DNA of 64,000 bases from Azomonas tarimensis (GCF_042648805.1 NZ_JBHRXZ010000022.1:558001-622000); one strand, 5' to 3'; shown: positions 42,843 through 52,045, numbered from the stretch's first letter. A program made the numbers and translations. Notes: generated by a model not told the origin, from the letters alone.

Positions 42843-44885
42843 TCACGCGGCGAGTGCGTGGGCCTCCACTTCGTCGGCGGCATCTTCCGACGCATCCACG
42901 TCCTGCGCGTCTTCCTGCGGCTCCGTGTCGTGTCCGCTCTTGAACACGGCGGGCATCCAGCCCGTGCCATCGGCCAGCCGTTCCGCCTCGCTGGCAATGT
43001 CGGCCTTCTTCAACTTCGCCAGCCGGGTAGCGTGCGACGGCGCGAACTCGCCCACAGCTTCCAGAATCACCGGCTTGGCGATGTGGCGGAAATAGCCCTC
43101 GGCGGTCGGCTGCCACCATGCGGCCATATCCAGCCCCACGGCCTGCGCCAGTTCCGCGCCCGCCTGGTGCGCCGTGGCGCGAGGCGTCACCACGTCCACG
43201 GTCGCCGCCACGCATACCGCCAGCAGACGCACTAGTTCGCCTTGCTCCATCGCCAGCAGCGCGGCGAACAGTTCGGCGCCGTCCTGCGGCAGCGCTTCAC
43301 CCGCGACCTGCTGCAACTCGCGCAGGGCTACGGCGGCAGGCGATTCGGGCCAGTCGGGGGCCATGCCTTCCAGCCGGTCTTGCACTTTCAGGCTCACGCC
43401 TAGCGGCAGGTCGTGGCCGTAGTGGCTGTCCTGCAAGACGGTCTGCACCATGCCATGCACCAGCGCGGCCAGCGCGACGTGCGGATGCCGGGCCACTTCG
43501 ATTTGCAGCGCGGCGGTGCGGTGCGCGCTCAAGCGCTGCGCCAACCGGTCGGACAGGCTCGCGGCCTTGGGCTGCTCGGTGTCCTCGCCTTCGTCGTCGT
43601 TCCCGGCTTCACCTTCCGCACTGCCGAACCCCCGCCGCAAGCGTTCCAGCGTGCGCAGCGCCTTGGCTTCGGCTTCGCGCAGCAGCCCGCGATGAATCAC
43701 GGATTCGCCGCTGCGGTCGAGGGTGACGATGGCACCGGCCACGGCGCGCACGTCCTGGGCGTAGCCCTGCAAGGCTTCCTCCACGGCTTGCAGTTCCCCG
43801 GCAACCTGTTCGCGGCGCGGTTCCAGCGCTTCGGTCTTGTCCTCGTCCTCGGCGTCGTAGGCGTCTTCCAGTTCGGCGTCGATCTTGTCGAGGCGGGTTT
43901 GCAGCGAGGCGATGCGGCGGGCTTCGCGGGCGTTCGGTTCGCGGCGCTGGCGCGGTGCGTTCTGGAACGCCTGCCGTTCGGCGTAGCTCATGTGCGGCAC
44001 GGCTTCCACCCACGCCCAACCCTCGGCGCGCACGTCCCCGGCCAGCGCATCCAGCTTGCCGCGCACCAGCGTTTCCAGCAGCGCGGCATCGGTCAGGTAG
44101 GTTCCGGCATCGCCTTCCGCGAACAGGTCGCGGCGGATGCCACCGCCCGCCGCCGTGTAGGTGTCCAGCCCGGCGAAGCGCACCAGCGGATGCGTGGCAT
44201 CGATTTCGCGTTCGGTCAGGCGTTCGCGCAGCGCGGACGCGCCACGCTGCCATTCGGGCGCACCGTAGAACGCAGCTTCCTGCGCGGCATGGTCGTCGGA
44301 GATGGTCAGGGCCATCAACTGTTCCAGCGTGACGGCTCCGGCCCGGTAGTCGGCCATCAGGCGCGGCGCGATGTGGGCAAGCTTCAAGCGGCGCTGCACC
44401 ACCAGCGGGGACACGCCGAAGTCGGCGGCAATGTCTTCGATGGGGCGGCCTTCCTTGACCAGTGCGGCGAACGCCTCAAACTGGTCGGCGGGGTGCATCT
44501 GCTCGCGCAGCAGGTTTTCTGCGAGGCTGACGGTACGGGCTGAAGCATCGGGCACCAGCAGGCACGGCACTTCATAGTCGGTGGCGATGCGATTTTTCTT
44601 CGCCAGCAGTTTCAAGGCGGTCAGTCGGCGGTCGCCCGCCACCACTTCGTATTGCTCGCCACCGGCGGACAGAATGACGATGAGGTTTTGCAGCAGACCG
44701 ATGCGGGCGATGCTCGCGGCCAGTTCGGGAATGGACAGGCGCGGGGTCGTGCGCGCGTTACGCTTGGAGCGGCGCGGCAGCAACTGCGAGAGCGGAACCA
44801 AAATCAGGTTCTTGGTCGGGTCGGCCACTTCCAGCGGCGCGGCGGTTTCGATGACACGGGTTTCGATTTGGGTAACGGCGTTCAT
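42843..44885 (-). CDS. Large ParB/Spo0J-type nuclease-domain protein
   Basis: A 680-residue protein. N-terminal ParB/Srx-like domain (residues 25-125) with VVAGDRRLTALK and SLAENLLREQMHPADQFEAF. An HTH linker follows (GRPIEDIAADFGVSPLVVQR), then a long C-terminal extension with an acidic/helical region (about 320-440). Such long ParB-like proteins are common in ICEs and plasmids; DNA binding and possibly CTP-dependent action are expected. Its gene is the third of the DUF736, DUF932 and ParB maintenance block. Confidence 0.88.
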   Translation of the reverse strand: MNAVTQIETRVIETAAPLEVADPTKNLILVPLSQLLPRRSKRNARTTPRLSIPELAASIARIGLLQNLIVILSAGGEQYEVVAGDRRLTALKLLAKKNRIATDYEVPCLLVPDASARTVSLAENLLREQMHPADQFEAFAALVKEGRPIEDIAADFGVSPLVVQRRLKLAHIAPRLMADYRAGAVTLEQLMALTISDDHAAQEAAFYGAPEWQRGASALRERLTEREIDATHPLVRFAGLDTYTAAGGGIRRDLFAEGDAGTYLTDAALLETLVRGKLDALAGDVRAEGWAWVEAVPHMSYAERQAFQNAPRQRREPNAREARRIASLQTRLDKIDAELEDAYDAEDEDKTEALEPRREQVAGELQAVEEALQGYAQDVRAVAGAIVTLDRSGESVIHRGLLREAEAKALRTLERLRRGFGSAEGEAGNDDEGEDTEQPKAASLSDRLAQRLSAHRTAALQIEVARHPHVALAALVHGMVQTVLQDSHYGHDLPLGVSLKVQDRLEGMAPDWPESPAAVALRELQQVAGEALPQDGAELFAALLAMEQGELVRLLAVCVAATVDVVTPRATAHQAGAELAQAVGLDMAAWWQPTAEGYFRHIAKPVILEAVGEFAPSHATRLAKLKKADIASEAERLADGTGWMPAVFKSGHDTEPQEDAQDVDASEDAADEVEAHALAA

Positions 44886-44963
44886 GGTGATAACTCCTAG
44901 CGGTTGGGATGCAGCAGCGAAGGAAGCGGCAAGGGCTGCTGCCTGCCCCTGCCGCGTGGGGAT

Positions 44964-45791
44964 TCAGGCTTTCAACTGGCGCAGGCCATCGGCCAGCAGC
45001 CAAAGCGCGCGATTCAGTCGGATGTTTTGGTCGATGCCCTGCACCGGACGGGTCTGCTGGCGGCGTCCGTTGGCGCTGCGCCCGCGCAGGCCGCCTTGGA
45101 TCAGGTTTTCTTGCGTGCGGTTGAACACGCTCCACAAGTCCGGGCGGCGGTCGTCGTGGCGGCGCGGCATCAGGATTTGCGATTCCGTGATGGGCGCGGG
45201 CTTGTCGGGGTCGTCGTACTTGAGGGCCAGCGCGGCACGGGCGAACACTTCGGATTCGCCATCGTTCAAGGTGAGGGCGCGCATGGCATCGCGGGATTCC
45301 TTCACCCGGGCGAAGCCGCTCAACACTTCGTAAGCGCCTTCGATGACGTGTCCGGCCACGTCGCCTTTGTGGGGCACGCGCACATCGGCCACCGTGTCGC
45401 CGCAGACAAGGCCATTGCTGCACACAAACCGGAACATCCCGGCCAGCATCTGATAGCTGCTCGTGCCGTCATGCGAGTTCAGCAGCACGATTTCATAGGC
45501 TTCCGCGCCGTTGATCTGGCTGGCGTGGCGCAGGCGCAGCATGTGCTTGGTGTAGTCGCGGCGGTCGTCGTGGCGCACGCGGGTCTGTGCTGCCATAAAG
45601 GGTTCAAACCCTTCCTTGCGCAGTTCCGCCAGCACGGCAGCGGTCGGGATATAGGCATACCGTTCGGAACGGCTTTCGTGCGGGGCGTCCGCGAAGATGG
45701 ACGGGGCCACACGGCGGATTTGGTCATCGGACAGCGGGTAATCGCTGCGCAGCGACGGGGAACGGGAAGCGAATCGGGATGCGAGTTGCAT
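44964..45791 (-). CDS. DUF932 family protein
   Basis: A 275-residue protein of the phage/plasmid-like DUF932 family: DDQIRRVAPSIFADAPHESR, then YEIVLLNSHDGTSSYQMLAG, CSNGLVCGD and HVIEGAYEVL. The function is unknown. ATG 45791 has AGGAG upstream, preferred over the 45833 start. It lies 78 bases upstream of the parB-like gene and is probably in the same operon. Confidence 0.9.
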   Translation of the reverse strand: MQLASRFASRSPSLRSDYPLSDDQIRRVAPSIFADAPHESRSERYAYIPTAAVLAELRKEGFEPFMAAQTRVRHDDRRDYTKHMLRLRHASQINGAEAYEIVLLNSHDGTSSYQMLAGMFRFVCSNGLVCGDTVADVRVPHKGDVAGHVIEGAYEVLSGFARVKESRDAMRALTLNDGESEVFARAALALKYDDPDKPAPITESQILMPRRHDDRRPDLWSVFNRTQENLIQGGLRGRSANGRRQQTRPVQGIDQNIRLNRALWLLADGLRQLKA

Positions 45792-46493
45792 TGCATTTCT
45801 CCTGACGAAAAGGGTTTGCTGTTCAAACCGCACACCGGATTCCTAGATTCGGAGCCCAGCCTTTCGGCTGTTCGGTGCGGTCGGCACGAGGAACCCGGTT
45901 GGCCCTGTTGCCACCGTCTTTCCTGAGTTCATCGCCCGCGGCCAAAGGAGCGCGCGGACGGGGGCCGTCAAGGAGCCAAGCGCAGGGTTGGTGCGGCCCG
46001 CAGGCGCAGCCGAGGACACGGCCCAGCGCGCCTTGACGGCACACGGGAGCGGGCTACGGTCGCGGGTAAGGTGATGAAGTCAGGGGAGACGGCTGGACAA
46101 GGCAACGGCCATCCCTGCGTGCCGACCGCACGCAAGCGAAGCGCGCAGGCCCGAAGCTGGAAGCCGGGCCGAAGGCGTCAGCGATGGAAGCCCGAAGGGG
46201 CGAGACTCGCGCAGCGAGGCTCGATGCGAAGCACGACAGCGCGACCCGGCGATGCCTTCTTGGCCGGGGGACGCTCGAAATCGGCTACTCTTTCCGGAGA
46301 ATTGCTATGCCCTCATCCGCGAGAACAGCAGAATGAGCCGACCGGAAAATCCTAGAATGGAGGATCGGCGTCCGTTGGCAGACATGAGCGGCTGCAATCA
46401 TTAAGATGGAAAGGTAAATGTTGGGAATTGTTCTTTGCGCCTATAGCAAGGCACACAAATTTCATTGCCATAGTTGAAATTACAAGGAAGAGC
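45792..46493. other. 702-base intergenic region before the TIR/SLOG operon
   Basis: GC-rich to about 46,300 with several short GC inverted repeats and no gene that I can support. Base composition then drops sharply, marking the left edge of the low-GC immune cargo. The promoters of both the DUF932 operon and the TIR operon should lie here. Confidence 0.45.
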
Positions 46494-47636
46494 ATGCCTG
46501 CCCTTTATCAACTTGCGATCCTTGGTTCTCCAACCGGTGCTCAAGTGTCTGAGCTTGAAGCGATCGTTGGAAGCGCTGTGGGCATGTTCAACTTGCGATT
46601 GGGTCATGAGGTCGGATGGGAGGTTTGTCCCGAAGTATTCGACCCAGATCAGCAACGGTCGTCCGCTGCGGTCTTCTTCGGGGGCGAACATCCGCCCCTT
46701 GCCAATGTGGCAAAGCTGTTGGAGCGCGGCATTCCGCTGTTGCCAGTTGCCTCTGAAGTCAATCGGGTCAGCGCAGAGATCCCACAAACTTTGCAGCCAC
46801 TCAATTGCCTGGCATACACCTCCGGCGGGGCGCAACGTGTCGCGACCGCGCTATTGGAATGCGCCGGGTTGCTGCCCCGGCAGCGCCGGGTATTTGTCAG
46901 CTATCGCCGAGGAGAAGCCCGAGAAGCGGCCTTGCAACTGTTCGACGCTCTATCTGCGCGACTCTTCGATGTGTTCCTCGATACACACGGTATTCCTCCT
47001 GCGGAGGACTTTCAGACAATGCTGTGGCATCGCCTTTGCGATTCCGATGTTCTCTTGATGCTCGATACGCCAGGTTACTTTGAAAGCCGCTGGACTAGCG
47101 CAGAGTTCGGAAGGGCTCTGGCAAAAGGTATAAGCGTCTTGCGGGTAGGCTGGCCAGACGCCACGCCTTCTGCCCGCACGGCAACAGCCAGTCGAGCAGA
47201 ACTGTTACCAGAAGAAGTTGATCAGGCTACTGGGCACATCGCTGAAGACGCTGTGGAACGCATCTGCCTGCAACTTGAGGAAGTTCGTAGTCAAAGCCAT
47301 GCGGTTCGCTCCGTCAATCTCGTGAGCAATATACGCAATGCGGTTCAAACGATCGGTGGCCAGGTCATCGGAGTGGGAGCCAACAAGGCTGTTCATATCC
47401 AGCTACCCGATGGCCGGAACGTGGTCGTCTACCCGACGGTCGGTGTTCCCACATCGACAACACTGCATGACGCATCCAGCAATTCGCCGGATCAATCGGT
47501 TGCCGTTGTATACGATCACGTCGGTTTGCATCCTCGCTGGCTGGGGCATTTGGACTGGCTGGGGCAGCATATCCACTCGGCTCGATGGGTCAAGGCCAGC
47601 GAGGCTGGTTGGCAATTTGCAGATTGGGAGGCCTGA
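46494..47636 (+). CDS. TIR-domain protein with extra N- and C-terminal regions
   Basis: A 380-residue protein. A central TIR domain (about 131-222) begins RRVFVSYRRGE. The catalytic glutamate is in SRWTSAEFGRAL (Glu204). The N-terminal 125 residues (LAILGSPTGAQVSELEAI, then PPLANVAKLLERGIPLLPVA) form a separate domain with a nucleotide-binding look. The C-terminal 150 residues are unrecognised and end LGQHIHSARWVKASE. Bacterial TIRs often cleave NAD+ or make cyclic ADP-ribose signals. ATG 46494 has AAGGAAG upstream; a TTG 22 codons earlier was rejected. Confidence 0.8.
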   Translation: MPALYQLAILGSPTGAQVSELEAIVGSAVGMFNLRLGHEVGWEVCPEVFDPDQQRSSAAVFFGGEHPPLANVAKLLERGIPLLPVASEVNRVSAEIPQTLQPLNCLAYTSGGAQRVATALLECAGLLPRQRRVFVSYRRGEAREAALQLFDALSARLFDVFLDTHGIPPAEDFQTMLWHRLCDSDVLLMLDTPGYFESRWTSAEFGRALAKGISVLRVGWPDATPSARTATASRAELLPEEVDQATGHIAEDAVERICLQLEEVRSQSHAVRSVNLVSNIRNAVQTIGGQVIGVGANKAVHIQLPDGRNVVVYPTVGVPTSTTLHDASSNSPDQSVAVVYDHVGLHPRWLGHLDWLGQHIHSARWVKASEAGWQFADWEA

Positions 47637-47639
47637 AGC

Positions 47640-48227
47640 ATGAGCGCAATTTTTCTCTCTGCCAGCGTCCCACTTGTTGACCGGGGCACGTATCACGAGA
47701 CCGCCAATCCATTTCTCATCCAATGTGCGGTGCGAGAGTTGGTTGTGGCTGTCGTTCGGCAGCACAAGATCGTGTGGGGCGGCCATCCGGCGATCACACC
47801 TATGATTTGGAGCATTTGCGAAGACTTGGGGATGGATTACTCGCAATCCGTGGTGCTGTACCAGAGCAAGTTTTTTGAGGATCGTTACCCCGAAGAAAAC
47901 AAGCGTTTTCAGAACGTCGTCTTCACCGATGCGGTGCCTGATGACAGGGATGCAAGCTTGCTGTTCATGCGAGAAACAATGCTTTCACGTGAGGACTTGG
48001 TCGCTGCTGTATTCATCGGCGGGATGGAGGGGGTAGAAATCGAGCATGATATTTTTAGGCGATTCCATCCCACCTCCAAAGTGCTGCCAGTGCCCTCACC
48101 AGGAGGAGCTGCACTGAATCTCGCCAAGGAGCACGGCTATTTCTCCGACGCCGACCTTGTCGACGTAGATTTCGCGCGACTCTTCCATGCTCACTTGACT
48201 GCAGCTACGAATGGCATTTCTAACTAG
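47640..48227 (+). CDS. SLOG-like protein
   Basis: A 195-residue protein, three bases after the TIR gene. IFLSASVPL, GGHPAITPMIWSICEDLG, AAVFIGGMEGVEIEHDIF and PVPSPGGAAL fit the Rossmann-like SLOG/LOG fold. In immune systems SLOG proteins sense or process nucleotide products of TIR or Sir2 enzymes. In Thoeris a SLOG domain is fused to ThsA; here it stands alone. I infer sensor or processing work with the TIR proteins. Confidence 0.7.
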   Translation: MSAIFLSASVPLVDRGTYHETANPFLIQCAVRELVVAVVRQHKIVWGGHPAITPMIWSICEDLGMDYSQSVVLYQSKFFEDRYPEENKRFQNVVFTDAVPDDRDASLLFMRETMLSREDLVAAVFIGGMEGVEIEHDIFRRFHPTSKVLPVPSPGGAALNLAKEHGYFSDADLVDVDFARLFHAHLTAATNGISN

Positions 48228-48272
48228 TTCGCTGCCCATAGCTCTGCCATAAAGCTAAATCACGGAACTACA

Positions 48273-48758
48273 ATGCCGCGGAAAGTTTTCTACAGTTTCC
48301 ACTATCAGCGCGATAGCTGGCGCGCCTCCAAGATTCGCAACATTGGCATGGTGGAGGGAAACCAGCCTGCAAGCGACAACAAGTGGGAAGAAGTAAAGCG
48401 AGGCGGTGATGCAGCGATCAAGCGCTGGATCGACGGCCAACTTCAGGGCCGAAGCTGCACAATCGTTCTAGTCGGTGCTGAAACGGCAAATCGCCCCTGG
48501 ATTCGGTATGAGATTGAACAGTCTTGGAACAGCGGAAAGGGGCTTTTGGGGATAAGAATCCACAGGCTACTGGATCACAATCAGCAATCGTCAGTCGCTG
48601 GGGCCAATCCTTTCGAGTTGTTCACTCTAAATGATGGTAGAAAGCTATCCAGCGTCGTGCGCACCTACGATCCACAGGGCGTCACCAGTAGCGCAGTCTA
48701 TAACTACATCAGTGAAAACCTGGCGAGTTGGATAGAAGGGGCGGTAGCCGCTCGCTAA
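48273..48758 (+). CDS. TIR-like protein of the ThsB/DUF1863 type
   Basis: A 161-residue single-domain protein, KVFYSFHYQRDSWRASKIRN, then TIVLVGAETANRPWIRYEIE. This is the MTH538/ThsB branch of TIR-like folds; Glu80 in WIRYEIEQ is the catalytic candidate. ThsB makes a cyclic ADP-ribose-type signal on infection. It lies 45 bases after the SLOG gene and ends 12 bases from the convergent UDG-like gene. No ThsA is present in the window. Confidence 0.8.
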   Translation: MPRKVFYSFHYQRDSWRASKIRNIGMVEGNQPASDNKWEEVKRGGDAAIKRWIDGQLQGRSCTIVLVGAETANRPWIRYEIEQSWNSGKGLLGIRIHRLLDHNQQSSVAGANPFELFTLNDGRKLSSVVRTYDPQGVTSSAVYNYISENLASWIEGAVAAR

Positions 48759-48770
48759 GCCGCCATTCCG

Positions 48771-49433
48771 TCAGAACAGCGCTCCAGTCTTCATGGGGTG
48801 TCCATAGAGTTCAGAGATTTGCCCTTGAAACTGCGTCTGCCCCCCGTAGCTCGGATGCCTCACGCAGATTACGGGTACGCAATCTGTGACGCGATGAGCG
48901 GCTGCGGCAGCATCGTTTCCGATGGCGACGATGCGCGAGGGATGGAGCAGCGCAATGAGCTGTTGCAACAGTTCTTCACCAGCTCGCCTTTCACGGGCAT
49001 TGTGCTGCCGGTTGGTGAACGGATCCCCTGATTCATGAGGATGAAGTGGGAAAACATTCCAGAGAAAGATGCGAGCATCAATGTGCTCCAGCATGCCCCA
49101 TATGACCGCCGCGGTTCGCTCGGCTACAGCATTCCCTACGGTCGGCCGCTCTGCGGCCAGATCAACATTCCAACGCCTGGCGTGCTGGTTCATGTGAACA
49201 TCGTCAGTCAGGGCTAGTCCGGTTCGACGCCCTCCACGATATCCTAGATCTCGCCCGATCCATATCGCGTCTACAGGCTCCTCTGTGGCACAACGCAGCA
49301 AAGCGGAAAGCGCGGCAGCGCGCCGGTGCGGCGCGTCTCGACGATCATGAACTTCACATCGATCTGAATAGGGATTGAAGCAGTCGTCGAATTGCAGCGA
49401 AGAAACTGCCTCGACAAAAGGGTGTAGTTTCAT
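48771..49433 (-). CDS. Uracil-DNA glycosylase superfamily protein
   Basis: A 220-residue protein. IWIGRDLGYRGGRRTGLALT (57-76) resembles the UDG motif I region, FLWNVFPLHPHESG is internal, and RHPSYGGQTQF (His193) resembles motif II. Cys18 and Cys26 are near the N-terminus. The usual catalytic Asp/Asn is not certain. Members of this superfamily act on modified or uracil bases in DNA. ATGA overlap with the MazG-like gene (49,430-49,433) makes it the last gene of the four-gene operon. Confidence 0.7.
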   Translation of the reverse strand: MKLHPFVEAVSSLQFDDCFNPYSDRCEVHDRRDAPHRRAAALSALLRCATEEPVDAIWIGRDLGYRGGRRTGLALTDDVHMNQHARRWNVDLAAERPTVGNAVAERTAAVIWGMLEHIDARIFLWNVFPLHPHESGDPFTNRQHNARERRAGEELLQQLIALLHPSRIVAIGNDAAAAAHRVTDCVPVICVRHPSYGGQTQFQGQISELYGHPMKTGALF

Positions 49434-50566
49434 TTTGTAGACTCAAGTGGCAAATATTTGATGGTGCGTTGTTCTCGATTGCCAATGATCCAGCCACCTT
49501 GATTTTCCTTTACTTGACGGAAAACAGTGTATCCGTCCAAGATGGCTTTTTCCCAGAGCTTCAGCGGACACTTCTCCACCTCGTAGCCACTCACGAACTG
49601 ATCAATGGTTTTTAGAATCCCAAGGGAAACCTTCTCTTGGTTCTCGAAGAAGTTCAATTCCTTGGCTCTGGAAAAAATCCAAGCCGTAAGCCCTTCTTCA
49701 ACGACGATTGCCCGACCACTGTCTTGCTCTTCATCATATTTGGACTGGCTCTTTCGCTTGTGCTTGATCAATGCCCGTATTACAGGTGACCAATGCAAGA
49801 TGGCTGCATATGCAAAATGGAAAACATCATGAAATCGGTAGCCATCTCGGTCAGCGATGTTGTCGGTCAGGGGATCACCTATGAATACGCCATTCCATTG
49901 GAGATAGCTTTTGCCGCTACCGCGTTGATTGACTCGGATCTTGAATTCTCTAGGAAGTTGCTCCTCGATTCCAAACTCGCTATCGAAATCAAGGCCAATC
50001 AGGTCAACCGCCTGTGGCTCCAAGAATGCACCCCTAGCTTTCCGGAGGTTACCCCGCGCTACGTCCGAGAACGCCAACTCTGCGGCATGGATTGCATCGA
50101 GATAGGCTCGCGCGAAGGTGACCACGTCATTGCGCGCAGGCCCACTTCCGAGCAGAGCTGCGGCAGCTTGCCCCAAGCGTACCAAGGTAATGTCCAACGA
50201 CGCAGGGGCCGCCACAGGCATGGCGATGTAAGCCAATGCACCTTCGGCTATGTCGCTTGCTGCCCCTATGTTCTTGAAGTTCCCGTGATTCGCCGCCTCG
50301 GCAAAGATATCTTCAAGTGGAGCTTGCATGCGCCGGCAGATCGCAGCCAAATACCAAAGCGTATCGCCGAATTCTTCTTCCGCCGCCCTTCTGAAACCAG
50401 GGTACGCAGATTTTTCCCGGACATGTTTTTTGGCAGTAGACATTATTCCACCGACTTCCCCATAAAGCCCTTGAAGGACAGGATTGAAATCGGTTGGACT
50501 GAGTACATCCGTAGCTGCAATTTCCGAAGCGTAGTCCGAAAGCAGCAGAGAACCTTCCTTGTGCAT
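49430..50566 (-). CDS. MazG-type nucleotide pyrophosphohydrolase with C-terminal extension
   Basis: A 378-residue protein. The N-terminal MazG-like domain (about 30-90) carries LQGLYGEVGGIMSTAKKH and EEEFGDTLWYLAAICRRM, the metal-binding acidic helices. The C-terminal half (about 215-378: GDPLTDNIADRDGYRFHDVF, then FHFAYAAILHW) is a separate domain of the type found C-terminal to MazG in nucleotide-modification gene sets, recalled only. It would hydrolyse a nucleoside triphosphate. Third gene of the operon, GGAGGTAA before the ATG. Confidence 0.75.
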   Translation of the reverse strand: MHKEGSLLLSDYASEIAATDVLSPTDFNPVLQGLYGEVGGIMSTAKKHVREKSAYPGFRRAAEEEFGDTLWYLAAICRRMQAPLEDIFAEAANHGNFKNIGAASDIAEGALAYIAMPVAAPASLDITLVRLGQAAAALLGSGPARNDVVTFARAYLDAIHAAELAFSDVARGNLRKARGAFLEPQAVDLIGLDFDSEFGIEEQLPREFKIRVNQRGSGKSYLQWNGVFIGDPLTDNIADRDGYRFHDVFHFAYAAILHWSPVIRALIKHKRKSQSKYDEEQDSGRAIVVEEGLTAWIFSRAKELNFFENQEKVSLGILKTIDQFVSGYEVEKCPLKLWEKAILDGYTVFRQVKENQGGWIIGNREQRTIKYLPLESTK

Positions 50567-50569
50567 CGG

Positions 50570-51196
50570 TTACCTCCGAAGCGTCAGCCATTCGAATGGA
50601 GCGCCCTGATATCCATTCAGCCCAAAGCTACGAACCCATTGCTCTAGGTTCGCAATCAGTTTTGGATCGTCAAAAGTAGTTAGGCCTATTCCTGTTTTGC
50701 ATAGAGACCGGCCTTGCTGGTCTTTTAGCTCTTCCGGGAACTCCGGCCCCTCTCCTCCGAAGTACACGAAGTCATTGCTGATGAGAACCCTGTTTACACC
50801 CGTGTCGCGAGTGACGTGATCGGGATTAAGTGAACCATCGGGGCGAGAGTGAAAGGAATCTCGTTGCTGCCAGGCGGCCGCTGGTGCGGCTCTGAAGTAG
50901 ATATTGTCCCCGCAACTTTGTTTCCGACTACCGCTGCGATAGGGCTTTTTAGATTCAAACCGTGGATCTGCCCCATATTCATCAAATGTCATCGTTTCGG
51001 TGACTTGCATTGCATAAACCAGATACCCGCCTCGCCGAACACTTCGATCATTGCTGCCACTGCCTACCACCCAATCACCGATGTCAGCGCCCTTGCGGAT
51101 ATTTGGCTTGCAGGTTGCAAGCGTGCAGTATTCGTAAAAGGGATTGGGTGCGAAACCACTGTCGTACCGCACCACGTAAGAGTGGATACGTGCCAT
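50570..51196 (-). CDS. Nmad2 (nucleotide modification associated domain 2) protein
   Basis: A 208-residue protein. Its N-terminus SYVVRYDSGFAPNPFYEYCT, GDWVVGSGS, TETMTFDEYGADPRF and NRVLISNDFVYFGG match the Nmad2 family as I recall it. Nmad domains were defined from gene clusters with nucleotide- and base-modifying enzymes, but their reaction is unknown. The ATG overlaps the TIR-like stop by one base (TGATG, 51,194-51,198). Confidence 0.8.
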   Translation of the reverse strand: MARIHSYVVRYDSGFAPNPFYEYCTLATCKPNIRKGADIGDWVVGSGSNDRSVRRGGYLVYAMQVTETMTFDEYGADPRFESKKPYRSGSRKQSCGDNIYFRAAPAAAWQQRDSFHSRPDGSLNPDHVTRDTGVNRVLISNDFVYFGGEGPEFPEELKDQQGRSLCKTGIGLTTFDDPKLIANLEQWVRSFGLNGYQGAPFEWLTLRR

Positions 51197-51663
51197 CAGC
51201 AGGGATGCCTTTTCAGAGGAACCGGATCACAGGCGCCACCGTCGGGTTTTTCCCATGTATCTTTTCCGTTGATCGCATCAATGATTGAGTCACCATTCCA
51301 GCCGACCAAGGCATCGGCGTATTCTTTCAGTGCCTCAGGAATGTCGCATTCCTTCTCACCATGCTCCCAGATGCCAACAATACGTTTGCCTTGCTTGGCT
51401 GCATATTCGATTTCCCAGGTCACCCAGTCGCTATCTTTCGTCTGGGGTGAGACGTAGCAAATAAATATGCCCGCCCAGTTTATCGCTGGGGCCAGAATCT
51501 GCGTCTTGATGTAGTGCTCATCCGTGGCGTTGTTGAACTTCCCTGTATGGATGGAGGAGTCCCTTACATCCATCCCTTTCGGAGCCAGCAGATCTTTGAG
51601 CTTTTGGAGCCCATGATCGTCCTTATGTACATGGCTGATAAACACGTTCCTTTTCTCTGCCAT
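51196..51663 (-). CDS. TIR-like protein heading the Nmad2-MazG-UDG operon
   Basis: A 155-residue protein, NVFISHVHKDDHGLQKLKDL, then AGIFICYVSPQTKDSDWVTW and EIEYAAKQGKRIVGIWEHG. It is a small TIR-like fold with Glu84 (WVTWEIEY) as catalytic candidate. First gene of the minus-strand operon, followed without a gap by Nmad2. Third TIR-like protein in 5 kb. Start 51663 has GGAGGTGAC upstream. Confidence 0.82.
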   Translation of the reverse strand: MAEKRNVFISHVHKDDHGLQKLKDLLAPKGMDVRDSSIHTGKFNNATDEHYIKTQILAPAINWAGIFICYVSPQTKDSDWVTWEIEYAAKQGKRIVGIWEHGEKECDIPEALKEYADALVGWNGDSIIDAINGKDTWEKPDGGACDPVPLKRHPC

Positions 51664-51742
51664 CTGTCACCTCCATCGACGTTTTGATAGCGTAAAAGAT
51701 CGTAACTGAAATTGCGTGGTTATGGCAGAAAACGCAGATCAA

Positions 51743-52045
51743 TCAAAGGATCGCCCGGAGCCCCTTGTCGGCGATGATGTTGAGCAGCTTCAGCGCCGGG
51801 CCAGCGGGTCGGGTTTCACCTTGCTCCCACTTGCGCACGGTCGAGGCCGAGGTGTGCAGGTGATGCGCGAACACCGGCTGGCTGAATTTCAGCTTCTCCC
51901 GTAGGCGCCTAATGTCCTCGGCGCCAAACTCCCGCACTGGCAGCGGGCAGATCGCGTCGAACTCGCGCATCGTCACCTTGCTAATCGCACCCACTTCATG
52001 AAGCGTGGTCAGGTCGTCACGCAGGGATTCAATGATCTTGCTCAC
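51743..52045 (-). CDS. XRE-family antitoxin (HigA/NadS-like)
   Basis: A 100-residue antitoxin. N-terminal helices SKIIESLRDDLTTLHEVGAI lead to the HTH (LREKLKFSQPVFAHHLHTSA, then VRKWEQGETRPAGPALKLL). GTG start at 52045, overlapping the toxin stop. It should neutralise the upstream toxin and repress the pair at the palindrome 52,423-52,449. Confidence 0.85.
   Translation of the reverse strand: MSKIIESLRDDLTTLHEVGAISKVTMREFDAICPLPVREFGAEDIRRLREKLKFSQPVFAHHLHTSASTVRKWEQGETRPAGPALKLLNIIADKGLRAIL

Noticed and set aside
48273..48758. Complete Thoeris system
   Set aside because: A ThsB-like protein and a separate SLOG-like protein are present, but no ThsA-type SIR2 or membrane effector was found nearby.
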